The translations under genes and the position numbers were made by a program. Under the pieces are notes generated by a model, which did no database searches, was not told where the DNA came from, and saw only the letters and a list, made by a program, of their open reading frames with translations. A DNA stretch of 52,602 nt from G963665215 sp963665215. Its GTDB lineage: Bacteria > Chloroflexota > Dehalococcoidia > Lucifugimonadales > CAUZJF01. The stretch covers positions 1 to 52,602 of the forward strand of contig CAXXWW010000009.1 in assembly GCA_963665215.2 (NCBI GenBank), read 5' to 3'. Positions 42,927-51,390 of this stretch are shown here, piece after piece (the stretch's first letter is position 1; each line of letters begins with the position of its first letter).

Positions 42927-44702
42927 ATGAGAATACTGTTGCGTCTGACGGGATATGGATGGCGGCACAAGTGGTACCTGGGCGGTGCTTTCGCCACCAT
43001 GTCGGCGGCCACAGTCTCGATGATGGCCATCCCCGCGTTGCTGGGCAGCGCCATAAATGAGGCGCTTGAGAGCGGGTCGCGAGGTCAGCTCCTGACGCTG
43101 GGCGGCACGATCCTTCTGGTAAGTGCCCTGAGGGGCGCATTTTCCTACGGCCAGACCTACCTGGCCGAGGCGGTCTCCCAGAAGGCGGCGTACGACCTGC
43201 GGAACGACTTCTTCCGCAAGCTCCAGAGCCTCAGCTTTGGCTTCCACGATCAGCAGCAGACCGGCAACCTGATGTCCAAGGCCACGGCGGACGTGGACGC
43301 CGTCCGCATGTTCATCAGCATGGGGATGATCCGCGGGCTCTCCATCTTCATGATGCTGGGAGCGGTGGCCGCCATAATGTTCACGGAGAACTGGCGGCTG
43401 GCGATTGTGAGCTTTATCTTTGTGCCCATCGTCATATGGCGGGCGGTAGGGATGTCCAAGAGACTGCGGCGGACGTGGATGCAGGTGCAGTCCGAGACCG
43501 GGCTGATGACCGCGGTGTTGCAGGAGAACCTGGCTGGAATTCGCGTGGTCAAGGCTTTTGGCGCCAGAGAGTATGAGGAGGATAAGTTCGAGGCGAGGGC
43601 CTCCAGTGTCGCCCAGCTCACCTACAGCGCCACCAGGCTGTTCGCCTCCCAGGGCGCCCTGATGACCTTCATATTCACGACCGCGACAGGGGCCATCCTG
43701 TGGGTCGGCGGACAGGAGATCGCGGCTGAGCGGCTCTCCCCCGGCGCGCTGGCCGCATTCATCTTTTATATGGCGCTGCTGGCCATGCCCGTCCGGATGA
43801 CGGGCTGGCTCATAAACACCTACACCAGGGCCACAGCGGCAGGGCAGCGTATCTTCGAGGTGCTGGACGCCGAGTCGCCAGTCCAGGAGAAGCCGGGAGC
43901 GCCGCCACTGCCGAGCCCGCGTGGCCACGTGGTGTTCGATGCGGTCTCGCTGACCTACGGGGCCGAGACTCCGGCCGTTCGCGGCATCGACTTCGAGGTG
44001 CAACCCGGACGGTTGGTTGCAATACTGGGGGGTCCCGGCTCAGGTAAAAGCACGCTGGTCCACATGATCCCGAGATTCTACGACGCCTCCGAGGGGCGCA
44101 TCACAATTGACGGCCACGACATTCGGGACGTGACCCTCTCTTCCCTTCGCAGGAGCGTCGGTATCGTCTTGCAGGACGTGTTCGTCTTCGCCGCGACCCT
44201 CAGAGACAACATAGCGTATGGGGTCGAAGGAGCGTCCCTCGAAGACGTGATTAGAGTAGCAAAGGTCGCCCAGCTCCACGACTTCATCGACGCCCTGCCG
44301 AACGGGTATGACTCCTGGGTGGGGGAGCGGGGCGTGACACTCTCCGGCGGACAGCGGCAGCGTCTGGCCATCGCGAGGACTCTGTTGCTGGACCCGCCCA
44401 TTCTCATCCTGGACGACTCCACATCCAGTGTGGATATGGGTACGGAGTACCAGATTCAGCAGGCGCTGGCCGAGGTGATCAAAGGCAGGACAACCTTCGT
44501 TATCGCCCACCGCCTCTCCACCCTCCGGCGGGCAGACCTGGTCCTGGTAATGGACGAAGGGAGGATTGTGGAGCGTGGGAGCCATCAGGAGCTGCTGGCC
44601 CATGATGGCTTCTACCGGCGCATTCACGACCTCCAGCTCATGCCCCAGGAGGATGAAGCCGTGGTTGAAGGCCCCGTGCCCGTGTCGGGACGTGACGCAT
44701 AA
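42927..44702 (+). CDS. ABC exporter subunit 1 (degenerate Walker B)
   Basis: A 591-residue half-transporter: six-helix membrane domain (residues 10-310) and an ATPase domain with Walker A GGPGSGKST near 370, Q-loop IVLQDVFVF, signature LSGGQRQRLAIARTLL near 472, Walker B LILDDSTSSVD and H-loop IAHRLSTL. The residue after Walker B is Asp in place of the catalytic Glu (LDDST, not LDEAT). The next gene starts 1 base before this stop ends. Together they resemble heterodimeric exporters such as TM287/288 or LmrCD. Confidence 0.92.
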   Translation: MRILLRLTGYGWRHKWYLGGAFATMSAATVSMMAIPALLGSAINEALESGSRGQLLTLGGTILLVSALRGAFSYGQTYLAEAVSQKAAYDLRNDFFRKLQSLSFGFHDQQQTGNLMSKATADVDAVRMFISMGMIRGLSIFMMLGAVAAIMFTENWRLAIVSFIFVPIVIWRAVGMSKRLRRTWMQVQSETGLMTAVLQENLAGIRVVKAFGAREYEEDKFEARASSVAQLTYSATRLFASQGALMTFIFTTATGAILWVGGQEIAAERLSPGALAAFIFYMALLAMPVRMTGWLINTYTRATAAGQRIFEVLDAESPVQEKPGAPPLPSPRGHVVFDAVSLTYGAETPAVRGIDFEVQPGRLVAILGGPGSGKSTLVHMIPRFYDASEGRITIDGHDIRDVTLSSLRRSVGIVLQDVFVFAATLRDNIAYGVEGASLEDVIRVAKVAQLHDFIDALPNGYDSWVGERGVTLSGGQRQRLAIARTLLLDPPILILDDSTSSVDMGTEYQIQQALAEVIKGRTTFVIAHRLSTLRRADLVLVMDEGRIVERGSHQELLAHDGFYRRIHDLQLMPQEDEAVVEGPVPVSGRDA

Positions 44703-46849
44703 TGATGCACGGAATGGGCGGCGGAATGGGCGGCAGAATGGGCGGCGGAATGGGCCGCTGGGCTCGCTCGGGTCTCGACCAGGAGGAGGCGGGACGCCTG
44801 TACGACCACGATGTAGTCAAACGGCTGGCTGGGTACGTTCGGCCGCACTGGCGGAGGCTACTGGGGATCATCGCCGCGATGTTGGTGTACACCGGCACCG
44901 TCGTGGCCATGCCCGCGATCGTGGGGTGGACGATCGACTCCTTTATCCGTACCGGCGACCTGTCCCGGCTCAACCTGGTCATCTTGCTCTTTGTCCTGGT
45001 TGCCTTTGTGCAGTACGTCAGCAACTACATTCACCTGCGGCTCATGGCCTTCGTTGGTCAGCGTGTACTCTTCAGGCTGCGCGTGGACCTGTTCAAGCAC
45101 CTCCAGCGCCTCTCCATGTCTTTCTATGACCGTAACGAGGTGGGTAGGGTCATGTCCAGGGTCCAGAACGACGTGCAGCAGCTCCAGGAGTTTCTCTCCA
45201 TCGTCATTCTCACCCTGGCGGACGTGCTCAGTCTCGGCGGTATCATCGCGGTGATGATGGTTATGAACGCGAAGCTGGCGCTAATCACCCTGTCCGTCGT
45301 GCCCCTCCTTTTCCTCGTGCTGGGAGTTTGGCAAAGGTTCGCCCGCGCCAAGTTCTTGCGGGCCAGGCAGGCTATCGCCGGCGTTAACGCCGGGCTCCAG
45401 GAGAACATCTCCGGCGTTCGGGTGGTACAGAGCCTCAACCGCGAGCAAGTGAACGTTCGTCAGTTCGACCGGGCAAACTACGAGAACCTGAGCGCCACTC
45501 TTTCGGCAAGCCGCTTCACGGCTATGCTGTTTCCCTCTGTGGAGATGCTTACGGCGATGGGCCTTGCGCTGGTGGTGGTCTTCGGCGGCGCCATGGCCCT
45601 ACAGGACCCCCCAGGGATCGAGATCGGTGCCCTGATTGCCTTTGTCCTTTACATCTACCGTTTCTTCGAGCCTGTCAGAAACCTGACCATGCAGTACGGC
45701 TCGCTGCAGAGGGCGATGGTGTCCGGCAGCCGGATATTCGAGCTTATGGACACCAAGACGAATGTGGAGGACGCCCCCGACGCGGTGGAGCTTCCTCCGG
45801 TGCGCGGCGATATCCGATATGAAGGAGTGGGATTCCACTACAAACCTGATGAGCCCGTATTGTGGGACATAGACCTGCACATCCGGGCAGGCGAGACGGT
45901 GGCGCTGGTAGGACCCACCGGGGCGGGAAAGACGACGCTCGCATCGCTGCTGCTGCGGCTCTACGACGTGACTGAGGGCCGCTTGACTATAGACGGCCAT
46001 GACGTCCGCGAGGTGGGCCTGGACTCGCTGGCGCGCCAGATGAGCATCGTGCCCCAGGAGCCCTACCTGTTCTCGGCCACCGTCAGAGAGAACATACGCT
46101 ACAACCACACCGAGGCCCTGGACGAGGAGATCGAGAGGGCGGCGGCCGCGGTGGGCGCCCACGATTTCATCACCAAGCTGGACAAGGGGTACGATACCCT
46201 GCTCCAGGAGCGAGGTGGCAATCTGAGCATCGGGCAGCGACAGCTAATCAGCTTTGCGCGTGCCCTGGTGGCCAACCCGCGCATCCTCATACTGGACGAG
46301 GCGACGGCCAACATCGATACCCACTCGGAGATGCTCATTCAGAAGGCGCTCAAAGAGCTCCTTCGGGACCGCACCGCCGTGGTCATCGCTCACCGCCTGT
46401 CCACCATACGTGGTGCCGATAACATCGTGGTGGTGGATCAGGGCCGGATCGTGGAGCAGGGCACACACGCCCAGCTCATCGCGCTGGACGGCCTCTACGC
46501 ACGGCTGAGCTCCTACAGTGTGAACGGAGATGGCGCCGCCCGGAAGCCATCGGCCGTGGAGGGTACGTGGATACTGACGCTGAACACGCCGAGGGGCACG
46601 CGTAATGGCACCCTGGAGCTCGTGGTGAGCGGCTCCACGCTTAGCGGCACATGGGTGGGAGAGCGGGGCGCGCGGGATTTCTCGGGCGGGACCGTCGAGG
46701 GCGATAGCCTGGCCTGGCAGGTCGAGATGTCGGGGCCGAGAGGGGGGATGTCCCTGGGCTTCAAAGGCACCGTGGACGGCGACAAGATCTCGGGCACCGT
46801 TGAGTTCGGCCGGTCCGGCGGGGGCTCGTTCACCGCCACCCGCGCCTAG
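44702..46849 (+). CDS. ABC exporter subunit 2 with C-terminal beta-rich domain
   Basis: 715 residues. It begins with a Met/Gly-rich stretch (GGGMGGRMGGGMG) from four 12-base repeats, then a membrane domain and an ATPase domain: Walker A GPTGAGKTT near 405, signature LSIGQRQLISFARAL, Walker B LILDEATANID with catalytic Glu, and H-loop IAHRLSTI. The signature is LSIGQ and not LSGGQ. After residue 615 comes an extra domain of about 95 residues (EGTWILTLNTPRGTRNGTLEL..., repeated GT-x-SGTV patterns), beta-rich, not usual in such exporters. Probably drug or lipid export with subunit 1. Confidence 0.9.
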   Translation: MMHGMGGGMGGRMGGGMGRWARSGLDQEEAGRLYDHDVVKRLAGYVRPHWRRLLGIIAAMLVYTGTVVAMPAIVGWTIDSFIRTGDLSRLNLVILLFVLVAFVQYVSNYIHLRLMAFVGQRVLFRLRVDLFKHLQRLSMSFYDRNEVGRVMSRVQNDVQQLQEFLSIVILTLADVLSLGGIIAVMMVMNAKLALITLSVVPLLFLVLGVWQRFARAKFLRARQAIAGVNAGLQENISGVRVVQSLNREQVNVRQFDRANYENLSATLSASRFTAMLFPSVEMLTAMGLALVVVFGGAMALQDPPGIEIGALIAFVLYIYRFFEPVRNLTMQYGSLQRAMVSGSRIFELMDTKTNVEDAPDAVELPPVRGDIRYEGVGFHYKPDEPVLWDIDLHIRAGETVALVGPTGAGKTTLASLLLRLYDVTEGRLTIDGHDVREVGLDSLARQMSIVPQEPYLFSATVRENIRYNHTEALDEEIERAAAAVGAHDFITKLDKGYDTLLQERGGNLSIGQRQLISFARALVANPRILILDEATANIDTHSEMLIQKALKELLRDRTAVVIAHRLSTIRGADNIVVVDQGRIVEQGTHAQLIALDGLYARLSSYSVNGDGAARKPSAVEGTWILTLNTPRGTRNGTLELVVSGSTLSGTWVGERGARDFSGGTVEGDSLAWQVEMSGPRGGMSLGFKGTVDGDKISGTVEFGRSGGGSFTATRA

Positions 46850-47114
46850 CGTCTGTAGACTGAGGCGCCACCGCCGCGTGGCGTATCACCGGTGACGACA
46901 GCCCGACGCCCTCCCACCCCGAGTAGTGCGCCAGCCCGTATCCAGTGGAGCCTGTCGCAGCCGTATCCCGAGTAAGCCGATGAGGGCCCAACGACCTATT
47001 GAACGTTCATCTGACTCAGGATGCTTAGGGCCCATATCATAACTCACCACGGAGTACGCGGAAACCAGAGCGAGATGACAGTTGAGGTGCCAGGGCAAGG
47101 TGCTGTTGGCCGCC

Positions 47115-47426
47115 TTAAGTGCCGAGGGTAGCCCTCTTGGGTCTGCCACGCCGCCTGGGAATCTTGCTGGTCCCTGACCTGATCCAGAAGTAAACGCTAT
47201 CGTCCGCTCGCCTGATAACCAGGTCCTTGCCGGCCAGCTTGGCCGCGGCGCCGAGCCTCCTTCGCACCGCCCCAGCCGTCTCCCCCTCAGTGGCCACGAG
47301 TTTTCCGGCCTGGCCCTCTGGCAACCGCTTAATGAAGCCCAGGTACTCTCGTATAACCTGGGCCCGCTTTCCGGTCGCAGAATTCAACTCGGCGTCTGCT
47401 AATGAGACCAGCTCAAATTTCGGCAT
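47115..47426 (-). CDS. Hypothetical small basic protein
   Basis: 103 residues, family not recognised. A clear GGAGG lies 5 bases before ATG 47426, supporting a real gene. The middle (LPEGQAGKLVATEGETAGAVRRRLGAAAKLAGKDLVIRRADDSVYFWIR) looks like a small alpha/beta domain; the tail KIPRRRGRPKRATLG contains an AT-hook-like RGRPKR. DNA binding is possible. It lies downstream of the ECF sigma gene on the same strand, 144 bp apart. The 265 bp between it and the exporter gene show nothing. Confidence 0.65.
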   Translation of the reverse strand: MPKFELVSLADAELNSATGKRAQVIREYLGFIKRLPEGQAGKLVATEGETAGAVRRRLGAAAKLAGKDLVIRRADDSVYFWIRSGTSKIPRRRGRPKRATLGT

Positions 47427-47570
47427 TTGGACCTCCTCGATAAGCTGATGGCCGCGTTATACATACTCAATCGCGTCTGCGCGGGTCGGACCGCGCGCTG
47501 TGCTGTCGTCGGGCGGCGCCCGGTCCTTCGCCGTGCCCTGCTAGATGCTCGTGCCCCCGGTTCTCGCCCC

Positions 47571-48158
47571 TCAACGTCGTTGGCGGAACTGCTCTGGAAG
47601 GATGTCGGCATGCCGCAAGAGAATGTCGCGAACACCATGGCGCGCCCGGCTCAGCCGTGATTTGACGGTCCCGAGCGAGACACTGGTCGCCTCCGCGGTC
47701 TCCCTGTAGCTGAGGCCCTGGATATCGACCAGCACGAGAGCGGTCCGCTGATCGAAGGGGAGTGAGGCGATGGCGCGCTGAATCTCGTCGCGGAGTTCTC
47801 TCCCCAGCGCCATCTGCTCGGGTGACGTCTCACCGGAGGGCAGCGAGTTGCCGCGGTTGAGCACGGCCTCATCCAATGGCTGCTCCGGTCGCCTGCGCGC
47901 CGCTCGTATGTGGTCGTAGCTCTGGTTTGAGGCGATCCGCAGGAGCCAGGCGCGCAGGCTGCCGCCACGAAAGCGCCCAATTGCCCTATGCGCCGAGATA
48001 AATGTCTCCTGCGCCACGTCTTCGGCCGCGCCCCGGTCGCCGATGATGCGGGCCGCTACATTGTGCACCTGGGACTCGTATCGTTGGACGATGCGGTTGA
48101 ACGCGAACAGGTCGCCTTGCTTGCTCCGAATTACGAGGTCGGCGTCCTCTTCCTGCAT
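47571..48158 (-). CDS. ECF-family RNA polymerase sigma factor
   Basis: A 195-residue group 4 sigma factor with only regions 2 and 4. Region 2: DLFAFNRIVQRYESQVHNVAARIIGDRGAAEDVAQETFISAHRAIGRFRGGSLRAWLLRIASN. Region 4: LPFDQRTALVLVDIQGLSYRETAEATSVSLGTVKSRLSRARHGVRDIL. Start ATG 48158 with GAGGGA six bases upstream. No anti-sigma gene follows; the next gene on the strand is the small basic protein. Confidence 0.93.
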   Translation of the reverse strand: MQEEDADLVIRSKQGDLFAFNRIVQRYESQVHNVAARIIGDRGAAEDVAQETFISAHRAIGRFRGGSLRAWLLRIASNQSYDHIRAARRRPEQPLDEAVLNRGNSLPSGETSPEQMALGRELRDEIQRAIASLPFDQRTALVLVDIQGLSYRETAEATSVSLGTVKSRLSRARHGVRDILLRHADILPEQFRQRR

Positions 48159-48244
48159 TGGTCCCTCAAACGTACATCGGGCCTTCCGCGCGCGCCGCCC
48201 CGCCGCTCCTACGACGCTAGTCTACACGACCTCAACATGGCGCT

Positions 48245-48389
48245 CCAGTGCGACACCAGACAAGGTGTTGGGGAACGTGGCATGCGCCCACCACGAAACC
48301 GTAAGGGCAGGTTTGAAACCTGCCCCTACGCAGGCCGGCATAAGGTGTCGGCAGCCTATTCCCTAATACGTCTCCTGATCGTGCACCAG
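48245..48389 (-). repeat. Dispersed repeat B, copy 2 (opposite orientation)
   Basis: Its reverse complement matches 42077-42226 over its whole length with scattered changes, including the GGCAGGTTTGAAACCTGCCC palindrome, the CCAACACCTT block and the ends. It fills most of the 297-bp gap between the ECF gene and lepB. Confidence 0.85.
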
Positions 48390-48455
48390 GCCTAGTGCGT
48401 GTGACATAGCCGGACTGCTCCGGTTATAATTGATGCGAGTGCCATCGGCGCCCGG

Positions 48456-49106
48456 ATGTGCTGTGCGTTGGGCCAGGGGCTAAATGAGAGCCATTACCCT
48501 CCGGCGGCGGTTCTTCTTAGAGAGCTATTCGAGACAGTCATACTGGCGCTGCTCATCTTTTTGGCGTTGCAGCTCAGCGTGCGGACCTACCGCGTTGAGG
48601 GGCAAAGCATGACGCCCACGCTGGATGAGGACGAGTACGTCCTCGTCAACAAGCTGATCTATTTGCGTATCGATCCCCGGGCCATTGACCGGCTGGTGCC
48701 CTTCTTCGAGGTTGAGGATGAGGGTGCTCTGTTCCCGTTTCATGCGCCGAGACGGGGGGAGATCGTCATTTTCCGGTTCCCCAGGGACGAATCGCGGGAC
48801 TTCGTGAAGCGGGTCGTGGGCGTGCCTGGCGATAAGGTCGAGATCAAGGACGGGCAGCTTCTCTTAAATCGCCAGCCGCTGTACGAGGACTACATCGAGC
48901 TTCACACTAGGCGAGATACGCCGGAGGTCGAAGTCCCGCCAAACGCCATATATGTTCTGGGCGACAACCGGCGGGCCAGCCATGACTCGCGTGATTGGGG
49001 GATAGTGCCGGTCGAGAACGTGATTGGACGGGCGTGGGTTAGCTTCTGGCCGCTGGACCGATGGCAGGCCCTCTGGCCGTTTCCCTGGTTGCTGACAGAC
49101 TTCTAG
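48456..49106 (+). CDS. lepB: Signal peptidase I
   Basis: A 216-residue membrane-anchored serine protease that removes secretory signal peptides. One N-terminal hydrophobic helix (ELFETVILALLIFLALQL), catalytic Ser in VEGQSMTPTL near residue 50, catalytic Lys in DFVKRVVGVPGDKVEI near 117, and the late box GDNRRASHDSRDWGIVP. The start ATG 48456 lacks a clear ribosome-binding site; a TTG at 48468 is an alternative. Confidence 0.93.
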   Translation: MCCALGQGLNESHYPPAAVLLRELFETVILALLIFLALQLSVRTYRVEGQSMTPTLDEDEYVLVNKLIYLRIDPRAIDRLVPFFEVEDEGALFPFHAPRRGEIVIFRFPRDESRDFVKRVVGVPGDKVEIKDGQLLLNRQPLYEDYIELHTRRDTPEVEVPPNAIYVLGDNRRASHDSRDWGIVPVENVIGRAWVSFWPLDRWQALWPFPWLLTDF

Positions 49107-49166
49107 CAGGCCCGCGGCCTGGCAATTGCCATACTCGACCTGGGGCCACCGATCGCGTTCCAGCAG

Positions 49167-49499
49167 CTAGCCGGCACGCTGGACCGAGTCGACAAGCTCA
49201 ACGAGCCGCTGCACCATCTCCCCCTCTTCGCCGGCCTCCACACCCAGTTTCACGCAGACTCGTTGGAGGTCCTCTGCCTCGAACTCCTGGATGATGGCCT
49301 GCAATGGCCGGCGTTGCCGGTATTCGAGCCAGTCCCCCAGCTCGACCAGGTGGTATATGCGGTGACTGCGGGTACCTGGGGCCAGCGTGCCCGACACGCG
49401 AGGCACGGGATTGGCCTCCTCGGAGGTCAAGATCTCGGACCGGAAGGTCTGCAACAGGTCTTGAGCGCTGATATCGAGTGGAATTCCGTATCCCTCCAA
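49167..49499 (-). CDS. Conserved-looking hypothetical protein
   Basis: 110 residues, not recognised. Predicted start TTG 49499 (LEGYGIPLDISAQDLLQTF). Mainly helical, acidic, with LYHLVELGDWLEYRQ-like and QAIIQEFEAEDLQRVCVKLG segments. Convergent with lepB, 60 bp apart. Coding status is moderately supported by composition only. Confidence 0.4.
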   Translation of the reverse strand: MEGYGIPLDISAQDLLQTFRSEILTSEEANPVPRVSGTLAPGTRSHRIYHLVELGDWLEYRQRRPLQAIIQEFEAEDLQRVCVKLGVEAGEEGEMVQRLVELVDSVQRAG

Positions 49500-49816
49500 T
49501 GCCAGACGGTGACGGTAGGGGCGTCATGGTCCTTCCGTGTTCATACCGAAAAGGCAAGCCCCAGTTGCCGCTCGGCCTCCCTGCCACCGTAATTCTACGC
49601 GAATCACCAAGGACCGCCCTTCGCCGCGTACAAATCGGGCACGCCTCCGCCGTGACGTTACGATTATACAGTGCGGGTCCCGGTAGCGGCTACTGACTCC
49701 TAGCAACTCTGTCGGTACTTACAACCAAGTACTCGACGAGCGGAGCGAGCTGACATTTGCAGGTCCGACTCTTCTCTGACGCCTCCGTGCTCTTTGTGGT
49801 CATCATGGAACGCCGT
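49500..49816. other. Intergenic region
   Basis: 317 bp with no gene that I can support and no clear structure. Short overlapping open frames are shadows. Repeat A copy 4 follows. Confidence 0.4.
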
Positions 49817-50012
49817 ATCAGGCTGATGAAATATCGGGGTGTGCAGAGGGGCGCAGCCCCTTTGCCAGGAGTCTGAGAGCCTGCCCTGAGCCTTGTCGAA
49901 GGGGTGTCCCTCAGATATGATTTCTCCCCCTTCCTGGCCAGAGCCTGTCCTGAGTCTATCGAAGGAAAGGGGGACAGGGGGATGGTCGAAAGGGATTTTC
50001 AGCACCCGGCTA
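49817..50012. repeat. Dispersed MITE-like repeat A, copy 4, carrying two inserted short units
   Basis: Starts TATCAGGCTGATGAAATAT and ends TTTTCAGCACCCGGCTA. Longer than the others because CCTGAG...TCGAAGG units are inserted at 49880-49903 (in the CTGAGGG dyad) and 49944-49965 (in the TGGCCAGGA dyad). The body is otherwise the same. Confidence 0.88.
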
Positions 50013-50216
50013 GGCTGATGGGCGAGGGACGAAATAGCGACTGCGGCGGAACGGAAGGGTGTGACCACGTGCGCCTCCCTTGCCAACGGGCTTGCTAAGG
50101 TGCAAAATCCTATTGGGCGGGGAAGAGCGCCGGTGGTGGCCGGCTTATCGAGACTGTACCGCGCAGCCCCGCGGCCCGGGGCTCTGGATATTCTCCGCAC
50201 AGGGTGGTGATCCGAC

Positions 50217-51185
50217 ATGGAAGCACTGGTGTTGGGCGGGACCCAGTTCATTGGCCTGCGCCTCGTACGTCTCCTGCGTGGACGGGGCCACCGGGTTACC
50301 GTCTTGAACCGCGGCAGGAGCGGGGCGGCACTCTCCCCGGATATCACGCGCCTGCGCGCGGACCGAAATGAACCCGAGCAGGTCGCGGCGGTCCTGAGAG
50401 GTCGGCGCTACGATGCCGTCTTCGACATATCCGGGTACACGCCAGCCCAGCTGGAGCCGGTCGTCGTTGCGCTGGAGGGGAGGGTCGGACACTATGTGTT
50501 CTGCAGCAGCGTCGCGGTGTACGAGCTCTCCGACACCGCTCCCGTGCGGGAGGACTTCCCGCTGGTCCGTAGCGAGAAGGCGGGCACGTATGGGAGAGAC
50601 AAGGTCGATTGCGAGGACTTGCTTCTTGAGGCGTGCGCGCAGAGGGGATTCCCCGCCACCATCTGCCGGCCTCCAGTGGTCTATGGGCCGCACAATACGC
50701 TCGTGGAGCGTGAGTTCAGCTTCTTCGCCAGGCTGACTCAAGGGCGGCCAGTCATCGTCCCCGGTGATGGACTGCACCAGCTGCACATGGTACACGTCGA
50801 CGATCTGGCCGCGGCCTTCGCCGCGGTCCCCGGCCGGCGACGGGCGCTGGGAAGGGCCTACACAGTTTGCGGTGATGAGGCGATAACCGCAGCCGAATAC
50901 GTCCATACTATCGGACGGGTAGTGGGGGTGACGCCGGAGATCGTCTACGTGGAGTCCGGCGACTACAAGGCCCTGGGCGGTCGCATATTCCCCTGGCACA
51001 ACAGCATCGTATACAGCAACAAGCGGGCCCGGCGCGACCTGGACTGGTCCCCCGGGTATGGCATGAGCGACGGAATGGCCATGACCTACCGGTGGTGGGT
51101 GGAGCAGGGCCTGGACCAAAAGCCGTGGGACTTCTCCAGAGAGGACCGGGCTCTCGAGGCCCTGGGTCGCGGGCCCGCCCGCTGA
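50217..51185 (+). CDS. NAD-dependent epimerase/dehydratase
   Basis: A 322-residue extended SDR, sugar-nucleotide epimerase-like. LVLGGTQFIGLRLVRLLRGRGHRVTVLNRG gives the GxxxxIG nucleotide-binding start; FCSSVAVYELS and YGRDKVDCEDLLLEA carry the active-site Ser, Tyr and Lys (YGRDK); RPPVVYGPHNTLVEREF follows. The glycine motif is GGTQFIG, as in the mRNA-binding/CSP41-like and RmlD-like groups. ATG 50217. The substrate is not evident. Confidence 0.85.
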   Translation: MEALVLGGTQFIGLRLVRLLRGRGHRVTVLNRGRSGAALSPDITRLRADRNEPEQVAAVLRGRRYDAVFDISGYTPAQLEPVVVALEGRVGHYVFCSSVAVYELSDTAPVREDFPLVRSEKAGTYGRDKVDCEDLLLEACAQRGFPATICRPPVVYGPHNTLVEREFSFFARLTQGRPVIVPGDGLHQLHMVHVDDLAAAFAAVPGRRRALGRAYTVCGDEAITAAEYVHTIGRVVGVTPEIVYVESGDYKALGGRIFPWHNSIVYSNKRARRDLDWSPGYGMSDGMAMTYRWWVEQGLDQKPWDFSREDRALEALGRGPAR

Positions 51186-51197
51186 TCAGACCCCCCT

Positions 51198-51367
51198 CTG
51201 GCAGGCTGATCTCACATGGGGTGTGCAGAGGGGCGAAGCCCCGGGCGCCTGCCTGCCCTGAGCCTTGTCGAAGGGGTGCCCCTCAGATCTGATTACTGAA
51301 CCCCTTCCTGGCCAGAAATGGGGCAAGGGGGATGGTCGTCCGCCTTAGGCGGATCAGCACTCTGCTA
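51198..51367. repeat. Dispersed MITE-like repeat A, copy 5
   Basis: Starts TGGCAGGCTGATCTCACATG and ends GATCAGCACTCTGCTAATA. Contains one CCTGAGCCTTGTCGAAGG unit at 51252-51274. Its 3' half shares CGTCCGCC...GGCGGAT with copy 2, so copies 2 and 5 form a subgroup. Confidence 0.85.
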
Positions 51368-51390
51368 ATATCCCAACGGAGTAGACAGCA

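Noticed and set aside
42843..44003. Long minus-strand frame opposite the first ABC exporter gene
   Set aside because: Antisense shadow of a clearly conserved gene; low-complexity sequence without domains.
50080..50307. Small plus-strand frame ahead of the epimerase
   Set aside because: Overlaps the epimerase start in another frame and has no ribosome-binding site or homology.
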